A stretch of 64,000 nucleotides of DNA from JARFQW01 sp963842955 (lineage in GTDB: Bacteria; Pseudomonadota; Gammaproteobacteria; Steroidobacterales; XN24). The stretch spans positions 186,001 to 250,000 of the forward strand of contig CAWJIJ010000008.1 in the NCBI GenBank assembly GCA_963842955.1. The letters are read 5' to 3'. The translations under genes and the position numbers were made by a program. Below are positions 1 to 8,399 of the stretch, piece after piece; within the stretch, counting starts at the first letter, position 1, and every line of letters begins with the position of its first letter. The notes under the pieces are model-generated. The model was given only the letters and a program-made list of their open reading frames with translations. It was not told the DNA's origin and did no database searches.

Positions 1-650
1 CTGCCGGGGGCTGCTGTACCTTCGATCAGCCAGCTGCGGTCGCCGGTCAGCTCGAGCCGGCCATCGATATCCAGCGGGCCGCCGACACTGCTCAGGATGC
101 CAATAATGGGACCATCCCCTGCATCCGGAAAATCGGCCTGAAACGGCCCCAGGGGAACGGGAATACCCCTGACCGGCAGCTCGCTGACGGAAACGGTCCC
201 CTGCAACGCGACGGGCCACCCGTTCTCCAGTCGCAGGCGATCCAGCCGCAGCGTGATGGCGCTGTCCTGCGGCTGAATGGGAAACAGCCGCTCTACGGCG
301 CGCAGCGGGACAGCGGCCTCGGTGTCACGAAACTCCACGGCGGAGCCGGTGAACGGTATGGCGATCCGGCCATTGAGAAATCCGTCCGGCCGGTCGAGAT
401 TGATATCCCAGGCGATCCGGCCGGTGAGCAGCGCCAGTGCGGCGGCGTCCCATTCCGGCGCTCCCAGCGGCACCCCGGAAACGCTGACCCCGTCTGCGCG
501 GCCATTCCAGACGCTGCCGGAACTGTTATGCAAGGCAACGCCGTCGGGGGCAACCCAGCTCCAGGCTACGCGCGCCGGAAGGGTCAGAATAATGGCTGCC
601 GCAAACGCGGCCACGCCCAACGCGATGAGACGCCATGCAAACGAAGTCAT
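1..650 (-). CDS. gspN: type II secretion system protein GspN (3' end outside window)
   Basis: Inner-membrane accessory subunit of the type II secretion (T2S) machine. The reading frame opens with a short N-terminal hydrophobic segment (MTSFAWRLIALGVAAF...) followed by a beta-rich periplasmic part, as in GspN. Its start codon overlaps the end of gspM (ATGA-type overlap at 647-650), which fixes the start. The gene runs off the left edge, so only about 216 codons are visible. The call rests on position in the operon and overall look rather than on a catalytic motif, since GspN is poorly conserved. In xps-type operons gspD usually follows gspN, so the secretin gene probably lies just outside the window (inference). 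Confidence 0.8.
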   Translation of the reverse strand, partial: MTSFAWRLIALGVAAFAAAIILTLPARVAWSWVAPDGVALHNSSGSVWNGRADGVSVSGVPLGAPEWDAAALALLTGRIAWDINLDRPDGFLNGRIAIPFTGSAVEFRDTEAAVPLRAVERLFPIQPQDSAITLRLDRLRLENGWPVALQGTVSVSELPVRGIPVPLGPFQADFPDAGDGPIIGILSSVGGPLDIDGRLELTGDRSWLIEGTAAPG

Positions 651-1132
651 GCCTCTGATCGTCTCAGGATCAGGCTCGCATTGACCCGACCCGGGTCACG
701 ACTCCGGTCGAATGTCGCCGAGTCGATGGCCAGACCCTCGCTGTTCTGAATGCCGATAACCCAGCGGGCGAGGGCATCGAAGGAAGCGTTCTCGAATCGA
801 ACCCGAATGCCGTCGCTGCCGACCGGCTGGTTGCGGCTGAGGGAATCGCCCAGTCCCGCACGACCCGCGCTGTTGGCCACGAGAACGACGAGGGACTGGC
901 CGGAGCGCTGGCCCGCTGCGGGAGCGTCGCCCAACTGGCTAAGACGGGACGCGGCGGTCTGGATGCGGCCGAGGTCGCCGGTCTTCGTTGCAATTCGTTC
1001 CTCGGCCGCCGCCGAGGCACCGAACAGTGGCGCAAGGATCAGGCCATAGACCAGCGCCAGGGCGAGCAGCACGGATCCGCCCGCGACAAAGATACGTTCC
1101 CTGGGTGCGAGGGCTTCGAACCAGTCCTTCAT
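647..1132 (-). CDS. gspM: type II secretion system protein GspM
   Basis: 161-residue bitopic inner-membrane subunit of the T2S platform. It starts with a short cytoplasmic stretch (MKDWFEALAPRERIF), one transmembrane segment at about residues 13-36, then a periplasmic coiled-coil and ferredoxin-like domain. The pattern 'W..L.PRER' before the membrane helix is typical of GspM. It partners with GspL in the family. The start overlaps the end of gspL and its stop overlaps the gspN start, indicating translational coupling. Confidence 0.85.
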   Translation of the reverse strand: MKDWFEALAPRERIFVAGGSVLLALALVYGLILAPLFGASAAAEERIATKTGDLGRIQTAASRLSQLGDAPAAGQRSGQSLVVLVANSAGRAGLGDSLSRNQPVGSDGIRVRFENASFDALARWVIGIQNSEGLAIDSATFDRSRDPGRVNASLILRRSEA

Positions 1133-2370
1133 CCTGTCGGCCTCTTCAGCTGCAGCCGGCCCTCGACGAAGGTTCCCTCATTGTTGGCCGATTGGATGCT
1201 GGCGACGAGCTGGTCCGAACTGACCTGGCTGCGAATCTTGTCCAGGCTGTCCACGCTGGGGGCTTTCAGGCGGAGGTCCATGACCCCGTTCCGATAGCTC
1301 ACCGCCTCCAGGGTAGCGCCGCTGGTCGAAGTCAAGGCGATCGAAAGGCGCTCGAGGCCTTCGAGAAACAGGCCCGCGTCGGCGTTACCGCCGCCGAGGC
1401 GTTCGGAGAGCCTGCCCTCTACCTGGAAAACCGGCCGGATACAGCGCTCTCCGCCCAGGGCCTCGGTACAGGCGGACTGAATGGCGGCATCCAGGTCAGC
1501 CTCGCGGCTCTTGAGTTCCGAGAGCACCAGGGCCTCGCGGCCGATGACAACGAGGCACAGCGCGCCAAACAATGCGGCCGCGCCGCGCCAGGGCTTCCAG
1601 AGAAATTCCGCACTGCTTTTCGGCGCGTAGTCTCCCTGAAGCAGGTTCAGGGTGCTCCGCTCGATGGCTCGCGGAGCCAGATAGGTGAGGGGATCACCCT
1701 CCATCTGCCGCAGTTCCACGCCGGCAACGGTTTCACGCAGCCGGGCGATCTCGTCGGCTCGTTCCTCCAGGTCGGCTCCCGTGGCATACAGGGTCACGTG
1801 CAGGGCGGCGTCATCATCTTCGGGATCGGGACCGAACTCCACCAGGTCCTGGAGAGAGGGGACTTCGAAGGAGACGGTGTCCAGCCCGTCGCTGCCCCGG
1901 GCGATCACCTGTTCTCCGTCGACGAACCAGCAGGCCGTACCGGGCGTATCGGGCAGGCAGACGGCCTCGGAGACAACACTCACAGGTTCCAGTCCCGCGG
2001 TGGCGAGGGTTTCCAGCCAGTGCGCCAGGTGATCCTCGCGAACCGCAGCCACCGGCCACTCGCCGTTGGATAACTGACGGCCGACCGCAAAATGCATCTC
2101 GTCCACGTCTTCGGCGAGCTGTTCTTCAAGGGCGAACGGGGCGGCCTTGATGACCCGGGGCGCGGACCGCATCGGAACCTGGATTCTGGCGAGAATCACG
2201 TCCACGGCGGGCACGAGCATGACCACGCGACGGCCGGCGCTCTCGGCGGCCGCCAGCTCAAGGCTGCCCTGCCTGATCTGGCCTACGGGTTGCCCCGCCG
2301 GGTCAAGCAGCACCCAGCGGGCGTTGTCGCCCGCGGCGCCATTCAGGCGGATTACCAGACTCCCTGTCAT
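1129..2370 (-). CDS. gspL: type II secretion system protein GspL
   Basis: 413-residue T2S inner-membrane protein. GspL proteins have an actin-like cytoplasmic domain that binds the assembly ATPase GspE and a periplasmic ferredoxin-like domain that binds GspM. Here the cytoplasmic domain covers about residues 1-245. A membrane helix (FLWKPWRGAAALFGALCLVV) lies near residues 255-275, and the periplasmic domain follows. Length is normal for the family. It follows gspK by four bases and overlaps gspM by four bases. Confidence 0.88.
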   Translation of the reverse strand: MTGSLVIRLNGAAGDNARWVLLDPAGQPVGQIRQGSLELAAAESAGRRVVMLVPAVDVILARIQVPMRSAPRVIKAAPFALEEQLAEDVDEMHFAVGRQLSNGEWPVAAVREDHLAHWLETLATAGLEPVSVVSEAVCLPDTPGTACWFVDGEQVIARGSDGLDTVSFEVPSLQDLVEFGPDPEDDDAALHVTLYATGADLEERADEIARLRETVAGVELRQMEGDPLTYLAPRAIERSTLNLLQGDYAPKSSAEFLWKPWRGAAALFGALCLVVIGREALVLSELKSREADLDAAIQSACTEALGGERCIRPVFQVEGRLSERLGGGNADAGLFLEGLERLSIALTSTSGATLEAVSYRNGVMDLRLKAPSVDSLDKIRSQVSSDQLVASIQSANNEGTFVEGRLQLKRPTG

Positions 2371-2374
2371 GTAC

Positions 2375-3328
2375 TCACTCGTAGTTGAAGCTCCGCCGCA
2401 GCGGCCTTACAACGCCCGACGGATCGCGGTCCAGCAGACTGTACATCGTGAACCGTTGAGTTCCAATATCGACCCGGATCCGCAGTTCGAAGTAGCGGCT
2501 GGAAACAGTGAGCTGTCCCAGCACGCCTTCGGGCAGATATTCGGCGACCTCGGCAAGGTCCTCATAGCCTTCCTCGGGGCGATTCGCGAGGACACCCTCG
2601 GCATCCCCGGGGGCCACCTCTTCCGACAACGAAAGCAGAACCTCGGGGGTCGCGGTATTGATGTTGATCAGCGAGCCGCCGGGCAGGGCGGTCAGGTGGG
2701 GCCGGAGCAGCCGATAGCTCTCCAGGTCCATCTCGCCCAGGTAAAACAGCTCGCTGACGCTGGACATCGGCACGTTGGCGGTGCGATACGGCGGGTCGAA
2801 GCCCAGGTACTGGCCATCCTCGGCGCCGTCGGGAAAGTTTGCCTCGACGTCCTGGTCCACCCAGTCCGCCGCCAGCCCCGCCATGCGCGGGTTGAGCTGC
2901 AGGGCCTGGAGGAGGCGGCGAAACTGCTCAATGGCTTCGGGGCTGGAAGCGCCGTTGCCGTCCCGCAGATTATTGATATTGAAACGGCCCTGGAGGTCAA
3001 ACATCTGGCCCTGGATCGTGCCGCCGGGAAACGGCAGGGGAGGCAGCTGCATGGCCCACTCTTCGGCGGGATGGTCGTACTGGTTGTCCTCGGCATCCTC
3101 CTTGAGAATGCGCATGGCCCAGCCTTCGGCGCCCAGCGCGTACTGGAATGCCTCGTCCTGGGCCAGGAGCCCGCTGGTCCGGCGGAAGTCCAGATCCCGC
3201 TCCCAGACCAGATCGGCGGCAAGAACCGTGGCAATTGCGGTAATCAGCATGGCGATCAGGAGAGCGGCACCGCGCTGCCGGCCGGGGACACCCCGGATGA
3301 CGACGCGATTTGTCACTGGCCGGTCCAT
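2375..3328 (-). CDS. gspK: type II secretion system minor pseudopilin GspK
   Basis: 317-residue minor pseudopilin that caps the T2S pseudopilus with GspI and GspJ. The start was placed at 3328 because an ATG there overlaps the gspJ stop (TGATG). The open frame continues upstream to 3556, but that extension is arginine-rich read-through of gspJ in another frame. The leader ends in RQRG, followed by AALLIAMLITAIATVLAADL. As in other GspK proteins, the Glu at position +5 of the mature protein is absent. The large alpha-helical insertion and the C-terminal motif NINTATPEVLLSL are typical of GspK. Confidence 0.92.
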   Translation of the reverse strand: MDRPVTNRVVIRGVPGRQRGAALLIAMLITAIATVLAADLVWERDLDFRRTSGLLAQDEAFQYALGAEGWAMRILKEDAEDNQYDHPAEEWAMQLPPLPFPGGTIQGQMFDLQGRFNINNLRDGNGASSPEAIEQFRRLLQALQLNPRMAGLAADWVDQDVEANFPDGAEDGQYLGFDPPYRTANVPMSSVSELFYLGEMDLESYRLLRPHLTALPGGSLININTATPEVLLSLSEEVAPGDAEGVLANRPEEGYEDLAEVAEYLPEGVLGQLTVSSRYFELRIRVDIGTQRFTMYSLLDRDPSGVVRPLRRSFNYE

Positions 3329-3930
3329 CACAGGCCGATCTCCAGGATGCGTGAGATGCGGCCCCAGTCTCCGAAAACCAGTGTGACCTCGATGGCGCGG
3401 GGAAGCTGCCAGGGGTTGTCCTGGGCGTTCGGCGCCGGCCATTCCTCCAGCCATTCGTTGTTTGCGCCGAGAAACCGGACTTCCACCTCGTCGACGCCGG
3501 CGACGAGTTCTTCTTCGACGGGCTCCACGGCGCTGGTGTGACCGAGAACGCGCCACTGCTTTCTGACGAGGATGCCGTCCAGCAACTCGTAAGCGACGCG
3601 CTGCTGGGCGCTGCGGGGAAAACCCATGGGATTGGGCCAGCCGCCGCGGGTCAGCTCAAGCAGGTCCGCGGTGCGGCCGTCGGCCAGCACCGCGGGTCGA
3701 AATCCGTCCCCCAGTTCCTCGCGAACGGGACGCGGCTGAACCTGGCTGATATCCGTCGTGATGCGCCGGATCGCGTACTGGACCTCCCGGGTACGCTCCA
3801 TGGCTGCCAGCGCGGCTTCTCGCTGCAGGATAATGGCATCGAGTCCGCCATAGGCCATGACCCCCATGATGGCGAAAATGGTCATGGCGACCAGGAGTTC
3901 GAGGAGGGTAAAACCGGACTGCCGGCGCAT
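3328..3930 (-). CDS. gspJ: type II secretion system minor pseudopilin GspJ
   Basis: 200-residue minor pseudopilin. It has a type III prepilin signal: short basic leader MRRQSG, then FTLLELLVAMTIFAIMGVMA with Glu at +5 of the mature protein, so it should be cleaved and N-methylated by the GspO prepilin peptidase. The globular part is beta-rich. It lies between gspI and gspK with one-base and three-base overlaps, as in other T2S operons. Confidence 0.93.
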   Translation of the reverse strand: MRRQSGFTLLELLVAMTIFAIMGVMAYGGLDAIILQREAALAAMERTREVQYAIRRITTDISQVQPRPVREELGDGFRPAVLADGRTADLLELTRGGWPNPMGFPRSAQQRVAYELLDGILVRKQWRVLGHTSAVEPVEEELVAGVDEVEVRFLGANNEWLEEWPAPNAQDNPWQLPRAIEVTLVFGDWGRISRILEIGL

Positions 3931-4472
3931 CAGGACTCGTCCTCGGCCGGCTCCCGGTCCTCGGTGGGCCCCCCGGGGTCTGCGGGTTGGCCGGGGGAAG
4001 TCCGCGGATCGCCCGCGTTGCCGCCCGCGGCGCCGGCTCCGTCCGGCCAGCCGCCGCTGGTTGCGGCCGGTGCCGGTGGGGTCAGGAAGCCGCTCACCGA
4101 ACGAATGATATTGTCGGGGCGGTCAGTGAGGGCGACGTCCACATCGATACGCCGGAGATCTTCCACGCCCGTTTCCGATACGACGGCCTGCCATCGCCAG
4201 CGGGTGTTGGCGTATTCCACCTCACCGTTGAATTCACTGACATCCGGAAACGTTTCGCCGAGGCGAAATTCCGCGATCTGGTTCTGGCCGACCCAGCTGG
4301 CCAGCGCGGCTTCGCGCAGGGCCGTGGCGGTGCGCGTCGTGATCGCCATCTGCTCGAAAATCGCAATGATTACCAGGCTGACGATGCCGAGCGCCACGAT
4401 GACCTCGAGCAAGGTGAAACCGTTCTCGCGATGCCTGTGCGTGGCCCTGTTCCCGGGTCGCGTCCCGCCCAT
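3930..4472 (-). CDS. gspI: type II secretion system minor pseudopilin GspI with extended C-terminal tail
   Basis: 180-residue minor pseudopilin. Leader MGGTRPGNRATHRHRENG is followed by the prepilin signature FTLLEVIVALGIVSL, with Glu at mature position 5. GspI is usually near 120-130 residues. Here the pseudopilin fold ends around residue 130 and is followed by about 50 low-complexity residues rich in Pro, Gly, Ala, Asp and Glu. That tail is unusual for the family and has no recognised domain. Start chosen because an ATG at 4472 sits just after gspH in the operon. Confidence 0.9.
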   Translation of the reverse strand: MGGTRPGNRATHRHRENGFTLLEVIVALGIVSLVIIAIFEQMAITTRTATALREAALASWVGQNQIAEFRLGETFPDVSEFNGEVEYANTRWRWQAVVSETGVEDLRRIDVDVALTDRPDNIIRSVSGFLTPPAPAATSGGWPDGAGAAGGNAGDPRTSPGQPADPGGPTEDREPAEDES

Positions 4473-4475
4473 GGG

Positions 4476-5102
4476 TCAGCGCTCCTCGGCTTCCGGAGGC
4501 CACAGGTCGATCTGACCATCGGCCAGGCCTTCGATCAGGTAGCGATCGTTTTCGAAACGCTGCCCGATCCACAGCTGAAAGGGGGTTACCTCGCCACTGG
4601 ACAGGATCAGGAGCTGCGGCTCGGGAGCCGCCTGTTTCTCTTCTTCCTCGCCGCGTTCGTCCGTTCTGGTCTCCCGGGGCGGCGAGGCGTTGCGCGCGGT
4701 GTCGAGGACCACTTCCTTCTCCTCCAGGAAGAGCTCCATGTAGACGTCCTCGGGCAGTTCCCGTGCCTTGTAAAGGTCGTCGTCGGACAGCTCTTCCCAG
4801 ATGAAGGACTCCGGGTCGTAGGACAGGAAACGATAGCCTGCAGGCTCGAGCCGGAGCCCGAGATCGCGACCCTGCATGAGCGACTCCTCGGCCGCAAATG
4901 TCAGGAGCGCGTGCAGGCGGCGGGCCTCGTCCTCTAGGGGGCTCTTGCGTCCCACGGAGCCCACCGAGAGCAATGCTACGGCCGACAGGATCCCGATCAG
5001 TACGACAACGACCAGGACCTCGATCAGCGTGAACCCCTGGGCGGGCCGCGACAGCAGCCGGCGTGGAACGCTAGCGAACGTTCCAGTTTCCGATGTCGGC
5101 AT
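4476..5102 (-). CDS. gspH: type II secretion system minor pseudopilin GspH
   Basis: Minor pseudopilin with prepilin signature GFTLIEVLVVVVLIGILSAV, Glu at mature position 5. The C-terminal domain carries an acidic, Glu-rich insert around EEEEKQ. The start is uncertain. The open frame reaches back to 5135, inside gspG. An ATG at 5102 gives a 23-residue leader and a 32-base overlap with gspG; 5102 was preferred for leader length. Family lengths near 200 residues fit either choice. Confidence 0.85.
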   Translation of the reverse strand: MPTSETGTFASVPRRLLSRPAQGFTLIEVLVVVVLIGILSAVALLSVGSVGRKSPLEDEARRLHALLTFAAEESLMQGRDLGLRLEPAGYRFLSYDPESFIWEELSDDDLYKARELPEDVYMELFLEEKEVVLDTARNASPPRETRTDERGEEEEKQAAPEPQLLILSSGEVTPFQLWIGQRFENDRYLIEGLADGQIDLWPPEAEER

Positions 5103-5535
5103 TAATGCCCTCGCCGCCGGGCTGTCCATCCGCACCGAAGGTGAAGATGTCGAACTCGCCCTGCTGGCCGGGATACATGTATTGATACTGGTTGTTCCAC
5201 GGATCCAACGGCGGCTTGTCCAGATAACCGCCCTGGCGCCAGTTGCGGATAGAGGGATCCGATGGCTGGGTCACAAGGGCGTCGAGACCCTGCTCGGTGG
5301 TCGGATACTTGAAGTTGTCCAGGCGATAGAGCTTGAGTGCGCTTTCCACCGCCCGTATGTCCTGGCGGGCCCGGTTGACCTGAGCGTCATCGATCCGGCT
5401 GATGACATTGGGCGCCACGAGCGCGGCGAGGATCCCGAGGATCACCACCACAACCATGATTTCGATTAGGGTGAAGCCGCGCTGCCGGTTGATCGCCGGG
5501 GCGACGCCTGTCGTATAGTTCATATTCCCGTTCAT
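5071..5535 (-). CDS. gspG: type II secretion system major pseudopilin GspG
   Basis: Major pseudopilin that forms the T2S pseudopilus. Leader MNGNMNYTTGVAPAINRQRG is followed by FTLIEIMVVVVILGILAALV, with Glu at mature position 5. The mature domain shows the GspG hallmarks TTEQGLDALV, YLDKPPLDPWNNQY and a calcium-site-like C terminus with FTFGADGQPGGEG. Length after the leader (about 134 residues) is typical. Two ATGs (5535 and 5523) are possible starts. The open frame continues much further upstream but runs antisense through the rhombosortase gene. It appears to be the first gene of this operon. Confidence 0.93.
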   Translation of the reverse strand: MNGNMNYTTGVAPAINRQRGFTLIEIMVVVVILGILAALVAPNVISRIDDAQVNRARQDIRAVESALKLYRLDNFKYPTTEQGLDALVTQPSDPSIRNWRQGGYLDKPPLDPWNNQYQYMYPGQQGEFDIFTFGADGQPGGEGINADIGNWNVR

Positions 5536-5601
5536 ATTCCGTTGCAAGCCCTTGATTCCCTCTGGATGGAGCCTCTGCGACAAGAGGGGAATGATATCAG
5601 A

Positions 5602-6189
5602 ATGACCTCTGGACGCGCGGTTTCGCGGAAAGGTCTCAGCGTCCCCCTCGCAATCGGCCTGGCCTGCCTTCTGGTGCTGGCGTTGCCCGACGGGGGCCGT
5701 GCCTGGCTGGGGTATGACCGGGCCGCCGTAGCCGCCGGCGAATGGTGGCGCCTGCTGAGCGCACACCTCAGTCACCTGTCGGCGGGACACGGCCTGATGA
5801 ACGTGGCGGCTCTGGGCCTGCTCGGCGGGTTGTTTCGGGACGATTTCCGGACCCTCACCTGGGCTGCGGGGTATCTCGTTCCCGCCCTGGTGATCGGCCT
5901 CGGGCTGTTCTGGCTGGTGCCGGATGTCGGCTGGTATGTCGGCTTGTCGGGGGTATTGCACGGCCTGGCCGCGGCCGGTGGCCTCGTGTGGATGCTGGGC
6001 GGCGAGCGACTGGCCGGGGGGGCGCTTCTTGCCGCACTGGCGCTGAAGCTCGGTTATGAGGTCGTGGCCGGGCCGTTGCCGGGAACCGCCGCGGCGGCGG
6101 GCGGGCCGGTGCTGATCGAATCCCACTGGCTCGGCGCGCTGGGCGGACTGTTCGTGGGTGCCACGGCGGGTCTGCGCCGGCGTCTATAA
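5602..6189 (+). CDS. rrtA: rhombosortase-like rhomboid intramembrane serine protease
   Basis: Polytopic membrane protein of about 195 residues with the compact rhomboid layout of rhombosortases. Visible motifs are EWWRLLSAHLSHLSAGHGLMN, with the GH..MN of rhomboids, the nucleophile motif GLSGVLHGL (catalytic Ser) and the C-terminal catalytic-His helix SHWLGALGG. Rhombosortases are known to cleave GlyGly-CTERM tails of proteins exported by T2S. Start chosen at ATG 5602 after a purine-rich AGAGGGG; the frame stays open to 5542. It is divergent from gspG with 66 bases between them, so shared regulation with T2S is plausible (inference). Confidence 0.8.
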   Translation: MTSGRAVSRKGLSVPLAIGLACLLVLALPDGGRAWLGYDRAAVAAGEWWRLLSAHLSHLSAGHGLMNVAALGLLGGLFRDDFRTLTWAAGYLVPALVIGLGLFWLVPDVGWYVGLSGVLHGLAAAGGLVWMLGGERLAGGALLAALALKLGYEVVAGPLPGTAAAAGGPVLIESHWLGALGGLFVGATAGLRRRL

Positions 6190-6249
6190 TTCCTGTGCCC
6201 GACCTGGCGCCGGGCGGTGTCAACAGGGAATCATAGAAGGAGCGGGGGC

Positions 6250-7194
6250 ATGGGACTGGCGGCGGTTTTTCCGGGGCAGGGCTCTCAGTCCATCGGCATG
6301 CTTGCGGCGTTTCGTCAGCGGCCGGAGGTCGAAGAGTGCCTCGAGGTCGCCTCCGGAGTTCTCGGCTACGATCTGGCAGACCTGATGGCCAATGGTCCGG
6401 AGGAGCGGCTCAACCAGACGGAATTCACCCAGCCGGCCATGCTGACCGCCGGCGTCGCGACCTGGCGCGCGTGGCTGGCCGACGGCGGCCCCGCGGCGAC
6501 GGTCATGGCGGGGCACAGCCTGGGCGAGTATTCGGCCCTGGTGTGCGCCGGCGCACTGGATTTTGCCGACGCGGTGAACCTGGTCCGCCTGCGCGGTCAG
6601 CTCATGCAGGCCGCAGTTCCCGCGGGCGAGGGCGCGATGGCCGCAGTACTCGGGCTCGATGACGACGCCGTGATCGAAGTCTGTGCGAGTTCAGCGGGCG
6701 GCGACGTGGTCGAAGCCGTCAACTTCAATGCTCCCGGCCAGGTGGTCATCGCCGGCTCCACAGCGGCCGTTTCCCGGGCGGTGGAGGCTGCGCGCGATGC
6801 CGGCGCCCGGAAGGCGCTGCCCTTGCCGGTCAGTGTGCCGTCCCACTGCCGCCTGATGGTTCCGGCCTCAGGGGCGCTTGCCGAGGCATTGGCGTCGGTG
6901 GCGATCAGTGCGCCGCAGACACCGGTGGTCCACAACGTGGATGCGGCCACCCACGCTGATGCCGAGTCGATCCGCACGGCGCTTGTCGCACAGGTGCATC
7001 GACCGGTGCGCTGGGTGGAATGTGTCCGCACCATGGCGGCACGGGGCGCCTCGGTTTTCGTGGAGCCGGGTCCGGGCAAGGTGCTCTCCGGGCTGGGCCG
7101 TCGTATCGATCGCGACCTGGTGTTCGTGCCGTTGTTGGACCTGGCAAGTCTCGAGAAGGCCAGAGAGAAGGCAGGAGCCGCCGCCGGAAGCTGA
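6250..7194 (+). CDS. fabD: malonyl-CoA:ACP transacylase FabD
   Basis: Transfers malonate from malonyl-CoA to acyl carrier protein for fatty-acid elongation. The 314-residue protein starts FPGQGSQ at residues 7-13 and has the nucleophile elbow GHSLGEYSAL with Ser90. It also has the active-site VPSH segment near residue 200 and the C-terminal EPGPGKVLSGL motif. ATG 6250 is preceded by AGAAGGAG at suitable spacing; the open frame begins earlier at 6217 without conserved sequence. First gene of the fab cluster. Confidence 0.96.
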   Translation: MGLAAVFPGQGSQSIGMLAAFRQRPEVEECLEVASGVLGYDLADLMANGPEERLNQTEFTQPAMLTAGVATWRAWLADGGPAATVMAGHSLGEYSALVCAGALDFADAVNLVRLRGQLMQAAVPAGEGAMAAVLGLDDDAVIEVCASSAGGDVVEAVNFNAPGQVVIAGSTAAVSRAVEAARDAGARKALPLPVSVPSHCRLMVPASGALAEALASVAISAPQTPVVHNVDAATHADAESIRTALVAQVHRPVRWVECVRTMAARGASVFVEPGPGKVLSGLGRRIDRDLVFVPLLDLASLEKAREKAGAAAGS

Positions 7195-7226
7195 GCAACG
7201 TTTTCTAGCTGAAAAGGGATAGACGC

Positions 7227-7976
7227 ATGTTCCGGGACTGGAACTTGGACAACGAAGTGGCCTGGGTCACGGGCGCGTCGCGAGGCATCGGGGCGGCTAT
7301 TGCCGATGCCCTTGCCGCCGCCGGCGCAAGGGTTGTGGGGACTGCGACGAGCGACGCCGGGGCAGCGGCGATCACCGAGCGCCTGCAGCCCGCAGGAGGG
7401 CGGGGCGTATGCCTGGATGTGACCGACCGCGAAGCGGTAGCGGCAACGGCCAAGGAGATCGCCGGTGCCGAGGGCGCCGTGACTATCCTCGTCAACAATG
7501 CCGGCATCACCCGGGACAACCTTTTGTTGCGCATGAAGGACGAGGAATGGGACCAGGTCCTGGCCACGAACCTGACCTCCGTGAGTGCAACCTCCCGGGT
7601 TTGCCTGCGCGGCATGATGAAGGCCCGGCGCGGCCGGATCATCAACGTCGGCTCCGTGGTCGGGCTCATGGGCAATCCCGGCCAAAGCAATTACTGCGCA
7701 GCAAAGGCGGGACTGGTGGGCTTTACCCGCTCCCTGGCAAGGGAGGTGGGCTCGCGGGGCATCACGGTCAACACGGTCGCGCCGGGTTTCATCGAAACGG
7801 ACATGACCCGCGCGCTCGGCGACGAGCAGCGGAAAAGCCTGGAAGACGGCATACCGCTGCAGCGGCTGGGGGACGTGTCCGACATCGCCGCGGCGGTGGT
7901 ATTTCTTGCTTCCCCCGGCGGGGCGTATATCACCGGTGAGGTCATCAACGTCAACGGCGGCATGTACATGGGTTAA
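7227..7976 (+). CDS. fabG: 3-oxoacyl-ACP reductase FabG
   Basis: NADPH-dependent reductase of the fatty-acid elongation cycle, 249 residues, short-chain dehydrogenase fold. The cofactor motif TGASRGIG lies at residues 15-22, followed by the NNAGITRDNL motif. The catalytic Tyr156 and Lys160 are in SNYCAAKAG, and the C-terminal signature is YITGEVINVNGGMYMG. It follows fabD by 32 bases and has a purine-rich ribosome site (AAAAGGGA). Confidence 0.97.
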   Translation: MFRDWNLDNEVAWVTGASRGIGAAIADALAAAGARVVGTATSDAGAAAITERLQPAGGRGVCLDVTDREAVAATAKEIAGAEGAVTILVNNAGITRDNLLLRMKDEEWDQVLATNLTSVSATSRVCLRGMMKARRGRIINVGSVVGLMGNPGQSNYCAAKAGLVGFTRSLAREVGSRGITVNTVAPGFIETDMTRALGDEQRKSLEDGIPLQRLGDVSDIAAAVVFLASPGGAYITGEVINVNGGMYMG

Positions 7977-8006
7977 ACGCAGTGGGCCTGCCGGGTGGGG
8001 CCTGTC

Positions 8007-8035
8007 TTGTAGATTCCCCCCCGGTAATTCACAAT
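8007..8035 (+). promoter_or_regulatory. possible sigma-70-type promoter for acpP
   Basis: In the 118-base gap before acpP there is TTGTAG, a 17-base spacer rich in C, then CACAAT. Both boxes match consensus at four of six positions. A dedicated acpP promoter is known in other gammaproteobacteria because ACP is needed in excess; assignment here is inference from a weak match. Confidence 0.3.
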
Positions 8036-8094
8036 ACCGGCGCGGCGGCCCCCCGGGTCTGTCTGCACTACGAACGACTGAGGAAAATCAAACG

Positions 8095-8337
8095 ATGAGT
8101 AGCATCGAGGATCAGGTAAAGGCGATCGTTGCCGAGCAACTCGGCGTCAAGGAAGAGGAAGTGACCAAGGATGCGTCGTTCGTTGACGATCTGGGCGCGG
8201 ACTCGCTGGATACCGTCGAACTCGTGATGGCGCTGGAAGAGGCCTTCGAGTGCGAAATTCCGGACGAAGAGGCCGAGAAGATCACGACCGTGCAGCAGGC
8301 TATCGACTACGTGAAAGAGCGTCAGAGCGACGCCTGA
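8095..8337 (+). CDS. acpP: acyl carrier protein AcpP
   Basis: 80-residue acidic acyl carrier protein. The phosphopantetheine attachment motif GADSLDTVELVMALEE contains Ser37. Nearly every stretch matches bacterial AcpP (MSSIEDQVKAIV at the start, EIPDEEAEKITTVQQAIDYV near the end). ATG 8095 follows GAGGAAAAT. The cytosolic holo-form carries growing acyl chains between FabD, FabG and FabF encoded alongside. Confidence 0.98.
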   Translation: MSSIEDQVKAIVAEQLGVKEEEVTKDASFVDDLGADSLDTVELVMALEEAFECEIPDEEAEKITTVQQAIDYVKERQSDA

Positions 8338-8366
8338 TCACGGCAGTTGACGCGGGGCCGGTCGCG

Positions 8367-8388
8367 GAAAGGCCGGCCTTTCTTTATT
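8367..8388 (+). terminator. hairpin with short T-rich tail between acpP and fabF
   Basis: A perfect inverted repeat GAAAGGCCGGCCTTTC (8367-8382) can form a six-base stem with a CCGG loop and is followed by TTTATT. It sits 30 bases after the acpP stop and just before fabF. It could act as a partial terminator or processing site that raises acpP message over fabF (inference). Confidence 0.5.
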
Positions 8389-8399
8389 GAGGTGTGCTC

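Noticed and set aside
5536..6126. Upstream extension of the gspG frame
   Set aside because: Antisense to the rhombosortase gene and Gln/Arg/Pro-rich; the prepilin leader starts at 5535 or 5523.
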